From contig CABUQV010000006.1 of NCBI GenBank assembly GCA_902493855.1, positions 45,314 through 109,313 of the forward strand: DNA of 64,000 nt. Reading direction: 5' to 3'. A program made the position numbers and the translations under genes. The DNA is from an uncultured Collinsella sp. (GTDB lineage Bacteria > Actinomycetota > Coriobacteriia > Coriobacteriales > Coriobacteriaceae). This document shows, one piece after another, positions 57,125-64,000 of this stretch. A model generated the notes under the pieces. The model was not told the origin of the DNA. It worked only from the letters and a program-made list of their open reading frames with translations, and made no database searches. Each line of letters opens with the position of its first letter. Positions within the stretch are counted from its first letter, which is position 1.

Positions 57125-59638
57125 CTATAGGTAGCGACCGGTAATGCTCTTGGAGCAAGCTGCGATATCCGCCGGCGTTCCGGCGCAGACGATTTGCCCG
57201 CCGGCGTCGCCGCCGCCCGGTCCCATGTCTATCACGTAATCGGCGTTACGGATAAGGTCGAGATCGTGTTCAATCACGATAACCGTGGCGCCCTTGGCAA
57301 CGAGGCCGTCGAACACACTCAGCAACACCTGAACATCGAGCGGATGTAGTCCGATCGTAGGCTCGTCGAACACGAATACGGCATCATCCTGCACGCGGCC
57401 CATCTCGCTCGCAAGCTTAAGGCGCTGTGCCTCGCCGCCCGAAAGCGCCGGCGTAGGCTCACCAAGCGTGAGATAACCCAATCCCAGGTCGTGCAAGGTC
57501 TGCAAGCGCGTCTGAACTTTCTTGAGTCCCACCGTGGCGTCGATAGCCTCGTCCACATTCATGTCCATGAGCTGCGGCAACGTAAGCAGACTCCCATCCT
57601 TGCCCTCGCGATGGATATGCGAAGCCGCGTCTGCATAACGTGAGCCGCGACATGCCGGGCAGACGATTTCGACATCGGGCAAAAACTGCACGTCGAGCGA
57701 TATCGATCCCGTGCCGTCGCACGTAGGACAGCGCAAGGCGCCAGTGTTATAGCTAAAGGCGCCCGCCTTGTAGCCGGCTACCTCGGCTTCGGGCGTACGG
57801 GCGAAGGCGCGGCGCAGCTCATCATGGATGTCGGCATAGGTTGCCACCGTCGAGCGCACGTTGGCACCGATGGGCGTGGCGTCAATCAGGTTGGCACGCG
57901 CAATGCCCTCGGCATCGATCCAGCGCACGTGGCGTGGCAAGCGCTCGCCAGCTGCCTGCGCCTTAAGCGCCGGGATGAGCGTCTCGAGCACCAACGTCGT
58001 CTTGCCCGAACCCGAAACACCCGTAACCGCGACCAAGCGACCGCGCGGAATATCGACTTCGAGCGGCTTGACGGTATGGATGGTATCGGTCGCCATGCGG
58101 ATATGACCCTGGTCGAACATTTCGTCGTCAGTCACCTGCGGACGCAAGCGCTTGGGCTCGGCGCGCAAAAACGGCGCGATACGGCTGCCCTGCGATTGTT
58201 CGACCTCGTCCACCGTGCCCGCAGCGATTACACTGCCGCCGCCCGCTCCGGCAACGGGCCCCATCTCGACCAGATAATCAGCCTCCGCCAGCACACGTGT
58301 ATCGTGGTCGACAACAACCACGGTGTTGCCGTCATCCACCAGATCGCGCATCACGCCTACCAGGCCGTCAACATTGGCAGGATGCAAGCCGATCGAGGGC
58401 TCGTCCAGCACATAGAGCACGCCCGTCGATCGGTTGCGCACCACGCGGGCGAGTTGCACGCGCTGGCGCTCACCCGTGGAGAGCGTGGCACCGGCGCGAT
58501 CGAGCGAAAGGTAATCGAGACCCAGGTCGACCAGACGACGAGCCGTGCTCAAAAACGAATCGCAGATATCCGTCGCCATGGGCCGCATCTCGGCCGGCAA
58601 GGATGCGGGCACCCCGCGCACCCACTCAATCGCATCACCAAGCGTCATGGCCGCGGCCTGAGCCAGATTGATACCGCGCACCTGGGGCTGGCGCGCAGCC
58701 TCGGAGAGACGCGTGCCGGCGCAGTCACGGCATGGTCCCTCGCGCAAAAAGCGTGCAACGCGTTTGAGGCCCTTGTCGTCCTTAACCTTGGCGAGCGCAT
58801 TCTCAACGGTATAGACGGCGTTGTAATAGGTAAAGTCGAGCGGCGTGGCGCCCTCGCCGTTTTTGGGAACGTAGAGAATGTGCTTCTTAACCGCCGGGCC
58901 GTGAAACACGATGTCGCGCTCTTGAGGCGTGAGCTGGTTAAACGGCACGTCGGTGCGCACGCCCATCTCGCCGGCCACCTGCTTCATCAGGTCCCACATG
59001 AGCGTGCCCCAGGGAAGCACCGCACCCTCGTTGATGGTCTTTGACTCGTCGGGCACCAGGCTCGCCTCGTCTACCTCGCGCATGACACCGGTGCCGCCGC
59101 AGGTAGGGCACGCACCGCCGCTATTGAAAGCCAAATCCTCGGCACTCGGCGCGTAGAACTCGCGGCCGCATGTCGGACACGTGAGCGACAGGCCCGCAGC
59201 CACGTTAAGGCTCGGCTCCACACGCGCCCCGCAATGCGGGCACACGTGATGGGCGCAACGGCTAAAGAGTAGACGCAGGCTATTGTTGAGCTCGGTCATG
59301 GTACCAAAGGTCGAGCGCACGCCCGGTACGCTGGGGCGCTGATGTAATGCGAGCGCCGCTGGCACGTGCAGCACCTCGTCCACCTGGGCGTGCTCGGCCT
59401 GCGTCAGACGACGGCGGGTATAGGTGCTGAGCGCCTCCAGATAGCGGCGCGAGCCCTCGGCATAAAGAACCCCGAGTGCCAGCGAACTCTTGCCCGAGCC
59501 CGACACGCCGGCAATACCCACGAGCCTTCCCAGCGGGATATCAATATCGATGTCCTTGAGATTATGGACGCGTGCGCCACGTACCTCGATAGCCTGCGGG
59601 CTCATCTTCTGTTCCGTCACCCTTATCACCCTACTCAT
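57125..59638 (-). CDS. UvrA-like ABC ATPase (UvrA2 type)
   Basis: 837 residues, about 100 fewer than UvrA. Two ABC halves: GVSGSGKSSLALGVLYAEGSRRYLEAL and GVSGSGKTTLVLETLIPAL Walker A segments, LSTGERQRVQLARV and LSGGEAQRLKLASEM signatures, and two zinc modules (CPHCG...CPTCGR and CPTCDG...CPACRG). This is the short UvrA2 form linked to drug tolerance or DNA lesion handling rather than the main UvrA. The ATG at 59638 overlaps the AAA ATPase gene by 8 bp; a later ATG at 59605 is possible. No uvrB or uvrC is in view. Confidence 0.88.
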   Translation of the reverse strand: MSRVIRVTEQKMSPQAIEVRGARVHNLKDIDIDIPLGRLVGIAGVSGSGKSSLALGVLYAEGSRRYLEALSTYTRRRLTQAEHAQVDEVLHVPAALALHQRPSVPGVRSTFGTMTELNNSLRLLFSRCAHHVCPHCGARVEPSLNVAAGLSLTCPTCGREFYAPSAEDLAFNSGGACPTCGGTGVMREVDEASLVPDESKTINEGAVLPWGTLMWDLMKQVAGEMGVRTDVPFNQLTPQERDIVFHGPAVKKHILYVPKNGEGATPLDFTYYNAVYTVENALAKVKDDKGLKRVARFLREGPCRDCAGTRLSEAARQPQVRGINLAQAAAMTLGDAIEWVRGVPASLPAEMRPMATDICDSFLSTARRLVDLGLDYLSLDRAGATLSTGERQRVQLARVVRNRSTGVLYVLDEPSIGLHPANVDGLVGVMRDLVDDGNTVVVVDHDTRVLAEADYLVEMGPVAGAGGGSVIAAGTVDEVEQSQGSRIAPFLRAEPKRLRPQVTDDEMFDQGHIRMATDTIHTVKPLEVDIPRGRLVAVTGVSGSGKTTLVLETLIPALKAQAAGERLPRHVRWIDAEGIARANLIDATPIGANVRSTVATYADIHDELRRAFARTPEAEVAGYKAGAFSYNTGALRCPTCDGTGSISLDVQFLPDVEIVCPACRGSRYADAASHIHREGKDGSLLTLPQLMDMNVDEAIDATVGLKKVQTRLQTLHDLGLGYLTLGEPTPALSGGEAQRLKLASEMGRVQDDAVFVFDEPTIGLHPLDVQVLLSVFDGLVAKGATVIVIEHDLDLIRNADYVIDMGPGGGDAGGQIVCAGTPADIAACSKSITGRYL

Positions 59639-60749
59639 GCCATAGAACGCGATCGCGAATGTACGCGCCCAGCATGGGCACGGTAAACCGGACGAGGCCG
59701 TATCCGGCAGCCTCGATGACGCGCTCGCGAATCAGGCTTGCGCGATATTTACTCGCCCAGCTTTGGGTTCGGTCGCAACGTTCAATGATGTCCGCCATGC
59801 GCGTCGGCTTGTCCTCGTCAACCGCCATAGCCTCGATAAAGAGGCGCTGTGGACTGCGCAGCCCGTAATACAGGGGCGCGTCAACCGCTTCGTAGAACTC
59901 GGAGACGGCATCCGCGTGCCCAGCCTCAACATCGCGCTCTTCAATGACCTGCGAGCCACGCCGAACAGCAGACCGCCACATGTAATAGCCCACCAGCTGA
60001 ACCATATAGGGATGCCCCATGCTCTTGCGCGCCGCAAGGTCCGCCGTCTCCGCATCAACGTAAAGACCAGCGTCTTTGACCGTCTGGATATACGAATCGC
60101 GCACTTTGGGCAAAGAAATCGCCCCCAGCGTACGCTGCTGAGCACGCCGCAAAAACGTCACGCTCGGCTCTTCGAGCAAGTCATCAACCATACTGGGTAA
60201 GCCGGCGAACACCAGCGCAAGACCACGCTGGTCGCTATCGGACAAGCCCGTGGCATCCTGATCTCCGAGCACCTGCTGATAGAGAACGGCAAGTGCCGCC
60301 AGTTCCTCGATAGACGCAGATTGCGCCTCGTCAATCGCAAACAGTATGCCCTTGCCTGGACCGAGCTTCTTGAGGCGCTCGTTGACCAGCCCTCGTAACG
60401 TCTCGCCCTTTGCTCGCGCCGCCTCGACCGACATCCGGCCAAACGACGGACCGAACTCCATTGACGTCATAACCGGCCTATTCGAGCAAAGCGCGTCGGC
60501 CAAACGGTCGCATAAGCCAAGCGAAGCGGAATCGGAGACAACCGCCCATCCGCGCTCGCTGGCTAGACGTTGCAGCTCCCGCAGGAGAACCGTCTTGCCG
60601 CAGCCGCGATTTCCCGTAATGAGCATGAGCCTACCCGGCGCTCCGGCGCCGTTATCGAGCCCTTCCTCGAAATCTTCGATGACCGACTCACGACCGATGA
60701 GTATCGGAGGCCGCTTGCCTGCCGTTGGCTTAAAGGGATTCGGGTTCAT
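59631..60749 (-). CDS. Orc/STAND-like AAA ATPase
   Basis: 372 residues. GRESVIEDFEEGLDNG precedes Walker A GNRGCGKTVLL; Walker B is ILFAIDEAQS near residue 140 and a sensor-like LVFAGLPSM follows. The C-terminal region (LYYGLRSPQRLFIEAMAVDEDKPTRMADII) resembles a winged helix of Orc1/Cdc6-like ATPases. AGGAGG precedes the ATG. It overlaps the UvrA-like gene, so the two are translated together, hinting at a DNA-associated role. Family function unknown. Confidence 0.78.
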   Translation of the reverse strand: MNPNPFKPTAGKRPPILIGRESVIEDFEEGLDNGAGAPGRLMLITGNRGCGKTVLLRELQRLASERGWAVVSDSASLGLCDRLADALCSNRPVMTSMEFGPSFGRMSVEAARAKGETLRGLVNERLKKLGPGKGILFAIDEAQSASIEELAALAVLYQQVLGDQDATGLSDSDQRGLALVFAGLPSMVDDLLEEPSVTFLRRAQQRTLGAISLPKVRDSYIQTVKDAGLYVDAETADLAARKSMGHPYMVQLVGYYMWRSAVRRGSQVIEERDVEAGHADAVSEFYEAVDAPLYYGLRSPQRLFIEAMAVDEDKPTRMADIIERCDRTQSWASKYRASLIRERVIEAAGYGLVRFTVPMLGAYIRDRVLWHE

Positions 60750-60783
60750 GTCGGCCTCCTCGGATTGGCAAACCCTGGTAATA

Positions 60784-60813
60784 GTTATACCAACTTGTAC
60801 CGAGTTATACCAA
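60784..60813. promoter_or_regulatory. Direct repeats in the AAA ATPase promoter
   Basis: GTTATACCAA occurs at 60784-60793 and 60804-60813, 20 bp apart (two helical turns). On the minus strand TTGGTA, 18 bases, TATAAC form a candidate promoter overlapping them. Confidence 0.5.
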
Positions 60814-60825
60814 TAGCATGTAACA

Positions 60826-60848
60826 AAGGAACTGCCCCTTTGTCACAT
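60826..60848. repeat. Variant GGGGCAG palindrome fragment
   Basis: AACAAAGGAACTGCCCCTTTGTCACAT resembles a mutated copy of the palindrome at 57091 (ACAAAGG / CCTTTGT arms); it sits at the end of the TetM-like gene and contains its stop. Confidence 0.55.
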
Positions 60849-62846
60849 GTGGCCGAAAAACTCCGCGTCTGCTGCTCGCCAGGGGCGGAAGGTGGCAGGG
60901 TCGATCTTTACGTGCGCCGCGGCGGGCACGTCGTACCATTTGACCGTGTAGCCGGCGCCGTGAGAGCAAAAGACCGAGTCGGGCGTGTTGGGCAGATCGG
61001 CCTCGGGCTCATAGGCGGCCGCCTCGATTACGCGCTCGGCATCATGGCAAGCCGCATAGCCGGCGAACTCTAGGTACAGATGCCCGCGACCACTCGTGTA
61101 GGCAGCCACCTCCAGCGCGTAATCCTGCACCTCAGATGCCGGCACGCGACCCACAAGCTTCGCCCGGTCTCCCGCCATCGTCGGCGGCTCGTACTCGGCA
61201 CCCATGCGCGTGGCATCCGAGAGTGCCCGGCCCACGCACTCCCCCGGCACCTCGAGCTCAAAGCGATACCACGGCTCCAGCAGCACCGCAGCATCCGCCT
61301 CACGCGCCTGCATGAGTCCCTGTCGAATCGCACGGTACGTGGCCTGGCGAAAATCGCCACCCTCGGTGTGTTTGGCATGCGCGCGGCCGCCCGTGAGCGT
61401 AATGCGCACATCGGTGATGGGAGAGCCGGTCAGCACGCCCAGGTGATCGCGCTCCATGGCGTTGGTGAGCGCCAGACGCTGCCAGTTAAGATCGAGCTCG
61501 TCGGTCGAGGTCACGGTGCCAAACTGCACGCCCGAACCCGCTGGCAACGGCTCCAGGCGCAGATGCACCTCGGCATAGTGGCGCAGTGGCTCAAAGTGGC
61601 CCACGCCCTCGACCGGCTGCGAAATGGTCTCCTTATAGAGAATGCCGCCAGACTCAAACGCAACCGAAAGGCCAAAGCGATCGGCCAACACCCGCTGCAC
61701 GACCTCGAGTTGCACGGCGCCCATCAACTGCAAATGAATCTGCTCAAGATGAGTGTTCCAGCTTACGCCGAGCATGGGATCTTCGTCCGCCAACTCAGTC
61801 AGTGCTTTGAACACCGCATGGACATCGTGTTCGCCCGGAAGCACCGTATAGGTGAGGACCGGCGCAATGACAGGCGCATCGCCCGCGGGCTCCGCGCCCA
61901 GGGCGTCCCCCGGGCGAACGTGCGCAAGACCCGTCACGGCACAAATACCGCCAGCAGCAACTTCTTGGGCAAGCTCATACTTTTCGCCGTTATAGATGCG
62001 TACCTGATCGACCTTCTGCTCCCATGCCTCGGCACCGGAACGTCCACCAATCATCTGTTTTGCGTGCAGCGTGCCGCCGGTCACTTTAACCCATGCCAAG
62101 CGCTCGCCGCGATCCCCGCGGCTGACACGATAGACGCGCGCGGCAAACTCCGGGAGCCATGTCTGTTCACGCATCAGCGCACATATGCCATCCAGCAGCT
62201 CGTCCACGCCTTGATCCCTGAGCGCCGAGCCGGCAAAACAGGGAAAGAGTTTGCGCTCGGCAACCATACGCGACAGCGTTGCGACAGAAAGCTCACCCGC
62301 CTCAAGAAACTCCTCGAGCGCTTCTTCGTCTAACGCGGCAGCGTCTTCCTGAACGCCACCACCCGTCAGCAGTTCGTTGGCATCCAGGCAGCCCTCGGAA
62401 AGACGTTGCCCAAGTTGTGCCAGCAAAACATCGCGGCCGGGATTCTCCAAATCGATTTTGTTGATATAGATGAACGTCGGGATGTCATAGCGTGCAAGCA
62501 GGCGCCACAGGGTTTCGGTGTGCCCCTGCACGCCGTCGTTGGCGCCCACAACTAAAATCGCGTAGTCCAGCGCGCGCAATGTGCGCTCCGCCTCGGCCGA
62601 AAAATCGACATGCCCCGGTGCATCCACGAGCATGACGTGGGTATCGCCATGGTCGAGTACGGCCTGCGACGAGAAAATCGTGATGCCGCGCTCGCGCTCG
62701 ATCGCGTCAGTGTCCAGATGCGAATCACCATCGTCCACGCGGCCGCGCTTGCGAATGCGACCCGCGTTGAACAGCATGGCCTCGGCCAGCGTGGTCTTGC
62801 CGGCATCGACATGCGCCAAGATTCCAACGACCGCTTGCTTCGACAT
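60843..62846 (-). CDS. TetM/EF-G-like ribosome-associated GTPase
   Basis: 667 residues from ATG 62846 (AGAGGAGAG upstream). G motifs: AHVDAGKTTLAEAM, ERERGITIFSS, DAPGHVDF, NKIDLE. All EF-G-like domains II-V follow. Proportions are those of ribosome-protection proteins (TetM/TetO, 640-660 residues). Composition matches the neighbours, so it does not look freshly acquired. It may protect ribosomes from tetracyclines or be a housekeeping factor; sequence alone does not decide. It ends at a GGGGCAG palindrome. Confidence 0.85.
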   Translation of the reverse strand: MSKQAVVGILAHVDAGKTTLAEAMLFNAGRIRKRGRVDDGDSHLDTDAIERERGITIFSSQAVLDHGDTHVMLVDAPGHVDFSAEAERTLRALDYAILVVGANDGVQGHTETLWRLLARYDIPTFIYINKIDLENPGRDVLLAQLGQRLSEGCLDANELLTGGGVQEDAAALDEEALEEFLEAGELSVATLSRMVAERKLFPCFAGSALRDQGVDELLDGICALMREQTWLPEFAARVYRVSRGDRGERLAWVKVTGGTLHAKQMIGGRSGAEAWEQKVDQVRIYNGEKYELAQEVAAGGICAVTGLAHVRPGDALGAEPAGDAPVIAPVLTYTVLPGEHDVHAVFKALTELADEDPMLGVSWNTHLEQIHLQLMGAVQLEVVQRVLADRFGLSVAFESGGILYKETISQPVEGVGHFEPLRHYAEVHLRLEPLPAGSGVQFGTVTSTDELDLNWQRLALTNAMERDHLGVLTGSPITDVRITLTGGRAHAKHTEGGDFRQATYRAIRQGLMQAREADAAVLLEPWYRFELEVPGECVGRALSDATRMGAEYEPPTMAGDRAKLVGRVPASEVQDYALEVAAYTSGRGHLYLEFAGYAACHDAERVIEAAAYEPEADLPNTPDSVFCSHGAGYTVKWYDVPAAAHVKIDPATFRPWRAADAEFFGHM

Positions 62847-63033
62847 GGCTCTCCTCTTATTGCAAGCCCATCGCACGCGGCAACGGGCGTCCTCGTTCCA
62901 CACTGGATGATACAATTTACGGGCCGGCGGGCGAAGCGGGCCCTATCCCCCGACCGAGCTCATCGCCCCGCGTTGCCGCGCGGCGATTTTCGTAGGTTCG
63001 CGCCTTGCGAAAGCCGGCTTGCAAAACAGCGCA

Positions 63034-63073
63034 GCGAACGAAAATGGCCCCGGGTGGGACCATTTTCGTTCGC
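63034..63073. terminator. Palindrome upstream of the TetM-like gene and after the GNAT gene
   Basis: GCGAACGAAAATGG and CCATTTTCGTTCGC form a perfect 14-bp stem. It lies 28 bp after the GNAT stop and is the likely terminator of that gene. Confidence 0.7.
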
Positions 63074-63100
63074 GCGAATTATTGATATGAGGCGTCGCTC

Positions 63101-63592
63101 TTACGCCTCGCGCAGCCAATCAAACGCGACGCGCGGCGTACCGTCCGACACATATACGATACCGGCGCGCTTAAACCCGGCCTTGGCGATGGCTCCCTGC
63201 ATGGGCAGGTTGTCCTGATGCGTGTCGATGCGCAGGTGATCGGCACGCTCCTTGGCAAAGGCAAACATCGCAGCCGCGATACCGTGCACGGTGCCATCGG
63301 ACGCCACGCGATGCAGCACGGCGTACGGAGCGTCGCTGCGCCATTGACCATCCTCAATGACGTCATAGCACTCGTCCGGGCCCGGCAAAAAGGCAAACGT
63401 CGCCACCACGCGGCCGTCGACTTCGCACACATAGCTGCCATCGGCGGCGATATCGGCAGCCAGCTGCTCGGCAGAAGGCGTGCCCTCGGGCCACTGCGTG
63501 GCGTTGCCATGTGCGCGCATAAAGGCGCGGGCTGCGTCATAGATAGCCATGACGGCGGGAATGTCGGTATCGAGGGTTTTTCTGATCATCAC
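63101..63592 (-). CDS. GNAT-family N-acetyltransferase
   Basis: 163 residues from GTG 63592 (GAGG seven bases upstream; ATG at 63589 also possible). Typical order: IRKTLDTDIPAVMAIYDAARAFM, VCEVDGRVVATFAF, then VHGIAAAMFAFAKERADHLRIDTHQDNLPMQGAIAKAGFKRAGIV, the acetyl-CoA loop and the C-terminal beta bulge. Substrate unknown; close to the acyl-CoA acyltransferases of gut bacteria. Confidence 0.87.
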   Translation of the reverse strand: MMIRKTLDTDIPAVMAIYDAARAFMRAHGNATQWPEGTPSAEQLAADIAADGSYVCEVDGRVVATFAFLPGPDECYDVIEDGQWRSDAPYAVLHRVASDGTVHGIAAAMFAFAKERADHLRIDTHQDNLPMQGAIAKAGFKRAGIVYVSDGTPRVAFDWLREA

Positions 63593-63666
63593 GCGGCGAC
63601 CTCACGTTTATTGGTATCACTTTGGTTGAGCAATGATACCAGCGTTTGGAGAGAGGCGCTAAGCAG

Positions 63667-63963
63667 ATGGGAAGCAAAAAGCGAGCCGCCTGGTCAAAGG
63701 CCAAAAGCGAGTTTTTGGGCGCTGCTACCGGCGGCGATATGAGCGACCTGTTTGCGCGCGAGGACGAGCGCCGCGACGCCCTAGACGCCGAGCGCGATGA
63801 AGCCTGGCGTTACAAGTCGTGCGAACGCAAAAACCGTTACGACACACGCGCCGAGGCCGAGGCAGTTATGGCCGACTGCGAAAACCGCGGGCGGCGTGGT
63901 TTGGCCTGCTACAAATGCGAATACTGCGGTGGCTGGCACCTGACATCGCACCCTTGGAAATAG
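63667..63963 (+). CDS. Small basic protein with zinc-ribbon-like C-terminus
   Basis: 98 residues from ATG 63667; earlier TTG at 63646 has no site. Strongly charged (KKRAAWSKAKSEF, EDERRDALDAERDEAW). It ends with RGLACYKCEYCGGWHLTSHPWK, where C-x2-C-x2-C and H could bind a metal. No family recognised. It stands alone at the right end of the window, divergent from the GNAT gene. Confidence 0.6.
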   Translation: MGSKKRAAWSKAKSEFLGAATGGDMSDLFAREDERRDALDAERDEAWRYKSCERKNRYDTRAEAEAVMADCENRGRRGLACYKCEYCGGWHLTSHPWK

Positions 63964-64000
63964 GGACCGCATCGGCACGGCACTAGCGAAGCCCCGGTAA

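Overview
The window looks like a chromosomal segment of a human-gut Coriobacteriia, most likely Collinsella. The reasons are the high GC content with GC-rich third positions, a choloylglycine (bile salt) hydrolase, a DUF3516 Ski2-like helicase, an Elp3 with actinobacterial-style neighbours, PdxR next to PdxS/PdxT, and short intergenic regions packed with palindromic repeats. This is judged from protein recognition alone; no search was run. No rRNA, tRNA, CRISPR array, integrase or transposase was seen.

Layout. 1-2988: a surface/secreted-protein operon with a small LAQTG-anchored protein and a W-x-V-ending protein, resembling csc/WxL clusters. 3107-3823: a DUF554 membrane protein. 3912-9530: a three-gene TerB-like/ATPase/helicase operon that matches the Shango anti-phage system. 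9557-12343: Elp3 tRNA-modification enzyme and a spermidine-synthase-like protein. 12443-14055: HTH regulator plus membrane DUF4097 protein. 14323-19143: a methyltransferase, a TrmB-like enzyme and the DUF3516 helicase. 19218-22250: DUF2130, a phosphoesterase, a tiny acidic protein and a HIRAN protein. 22487-22570: a 27-residue holin-like toxin candidate behind a perfect Gram-positive LexA box. 22676-25284: alcohol and aldehyde dehydrogenases. 25541-26101: rubrerythrin. 26343-30846: a DUF559-like protein, then PdxR divergent from PdxST. 31166-36526: an RGG-repeat protein, peptide deformylase, an HTH-aminotransferase fusion, LysR and an EamA exporter. 36761-46159: Kup, bile salt hydrolase, a degenerate deformylase, a purine permease, an esterase, MetE-like, LysR and HAD. 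46326-48359: TPP riboswitch and thiamine salvage operon. 48522-54089: patatin, then two related GGDEF proteins. 54201-57096: flavodoxin-like, ArsC/Spx-like, CobW-like, TrmL. 57125-63963: UvrA-like with an AAA ATPase, a TetM-like GTPase, GNAT, and a small zinc-ribbon-like protein.

Functional themes. There is vitamin supply (PLP synthesis under PdxR; thiazole salvage under TPP), tRNA modification (Elp3, TrmB-like, TrmL), gut adaptation (bile salt hydrolase, rubrerythrin, alcohol/aldehyde dehydrogenases), signalling by cyclic di-GMP, and phage defence (Shango).

The least-explained material is the repeated DNA. Three copies of an exactly 123-bp element carry 18-bp terminal inverted repeats containing TAAgTGAgTAG, a stop codon in every frame, and two genes use that end as their own stop. 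A second family consists of stem-loops built around GGGACAG/CTGTCCC; two of these share an identical loop and show a compensatory base-pair change. Together with the LexA-boxed toxin candidate, these are the best leads for something new.
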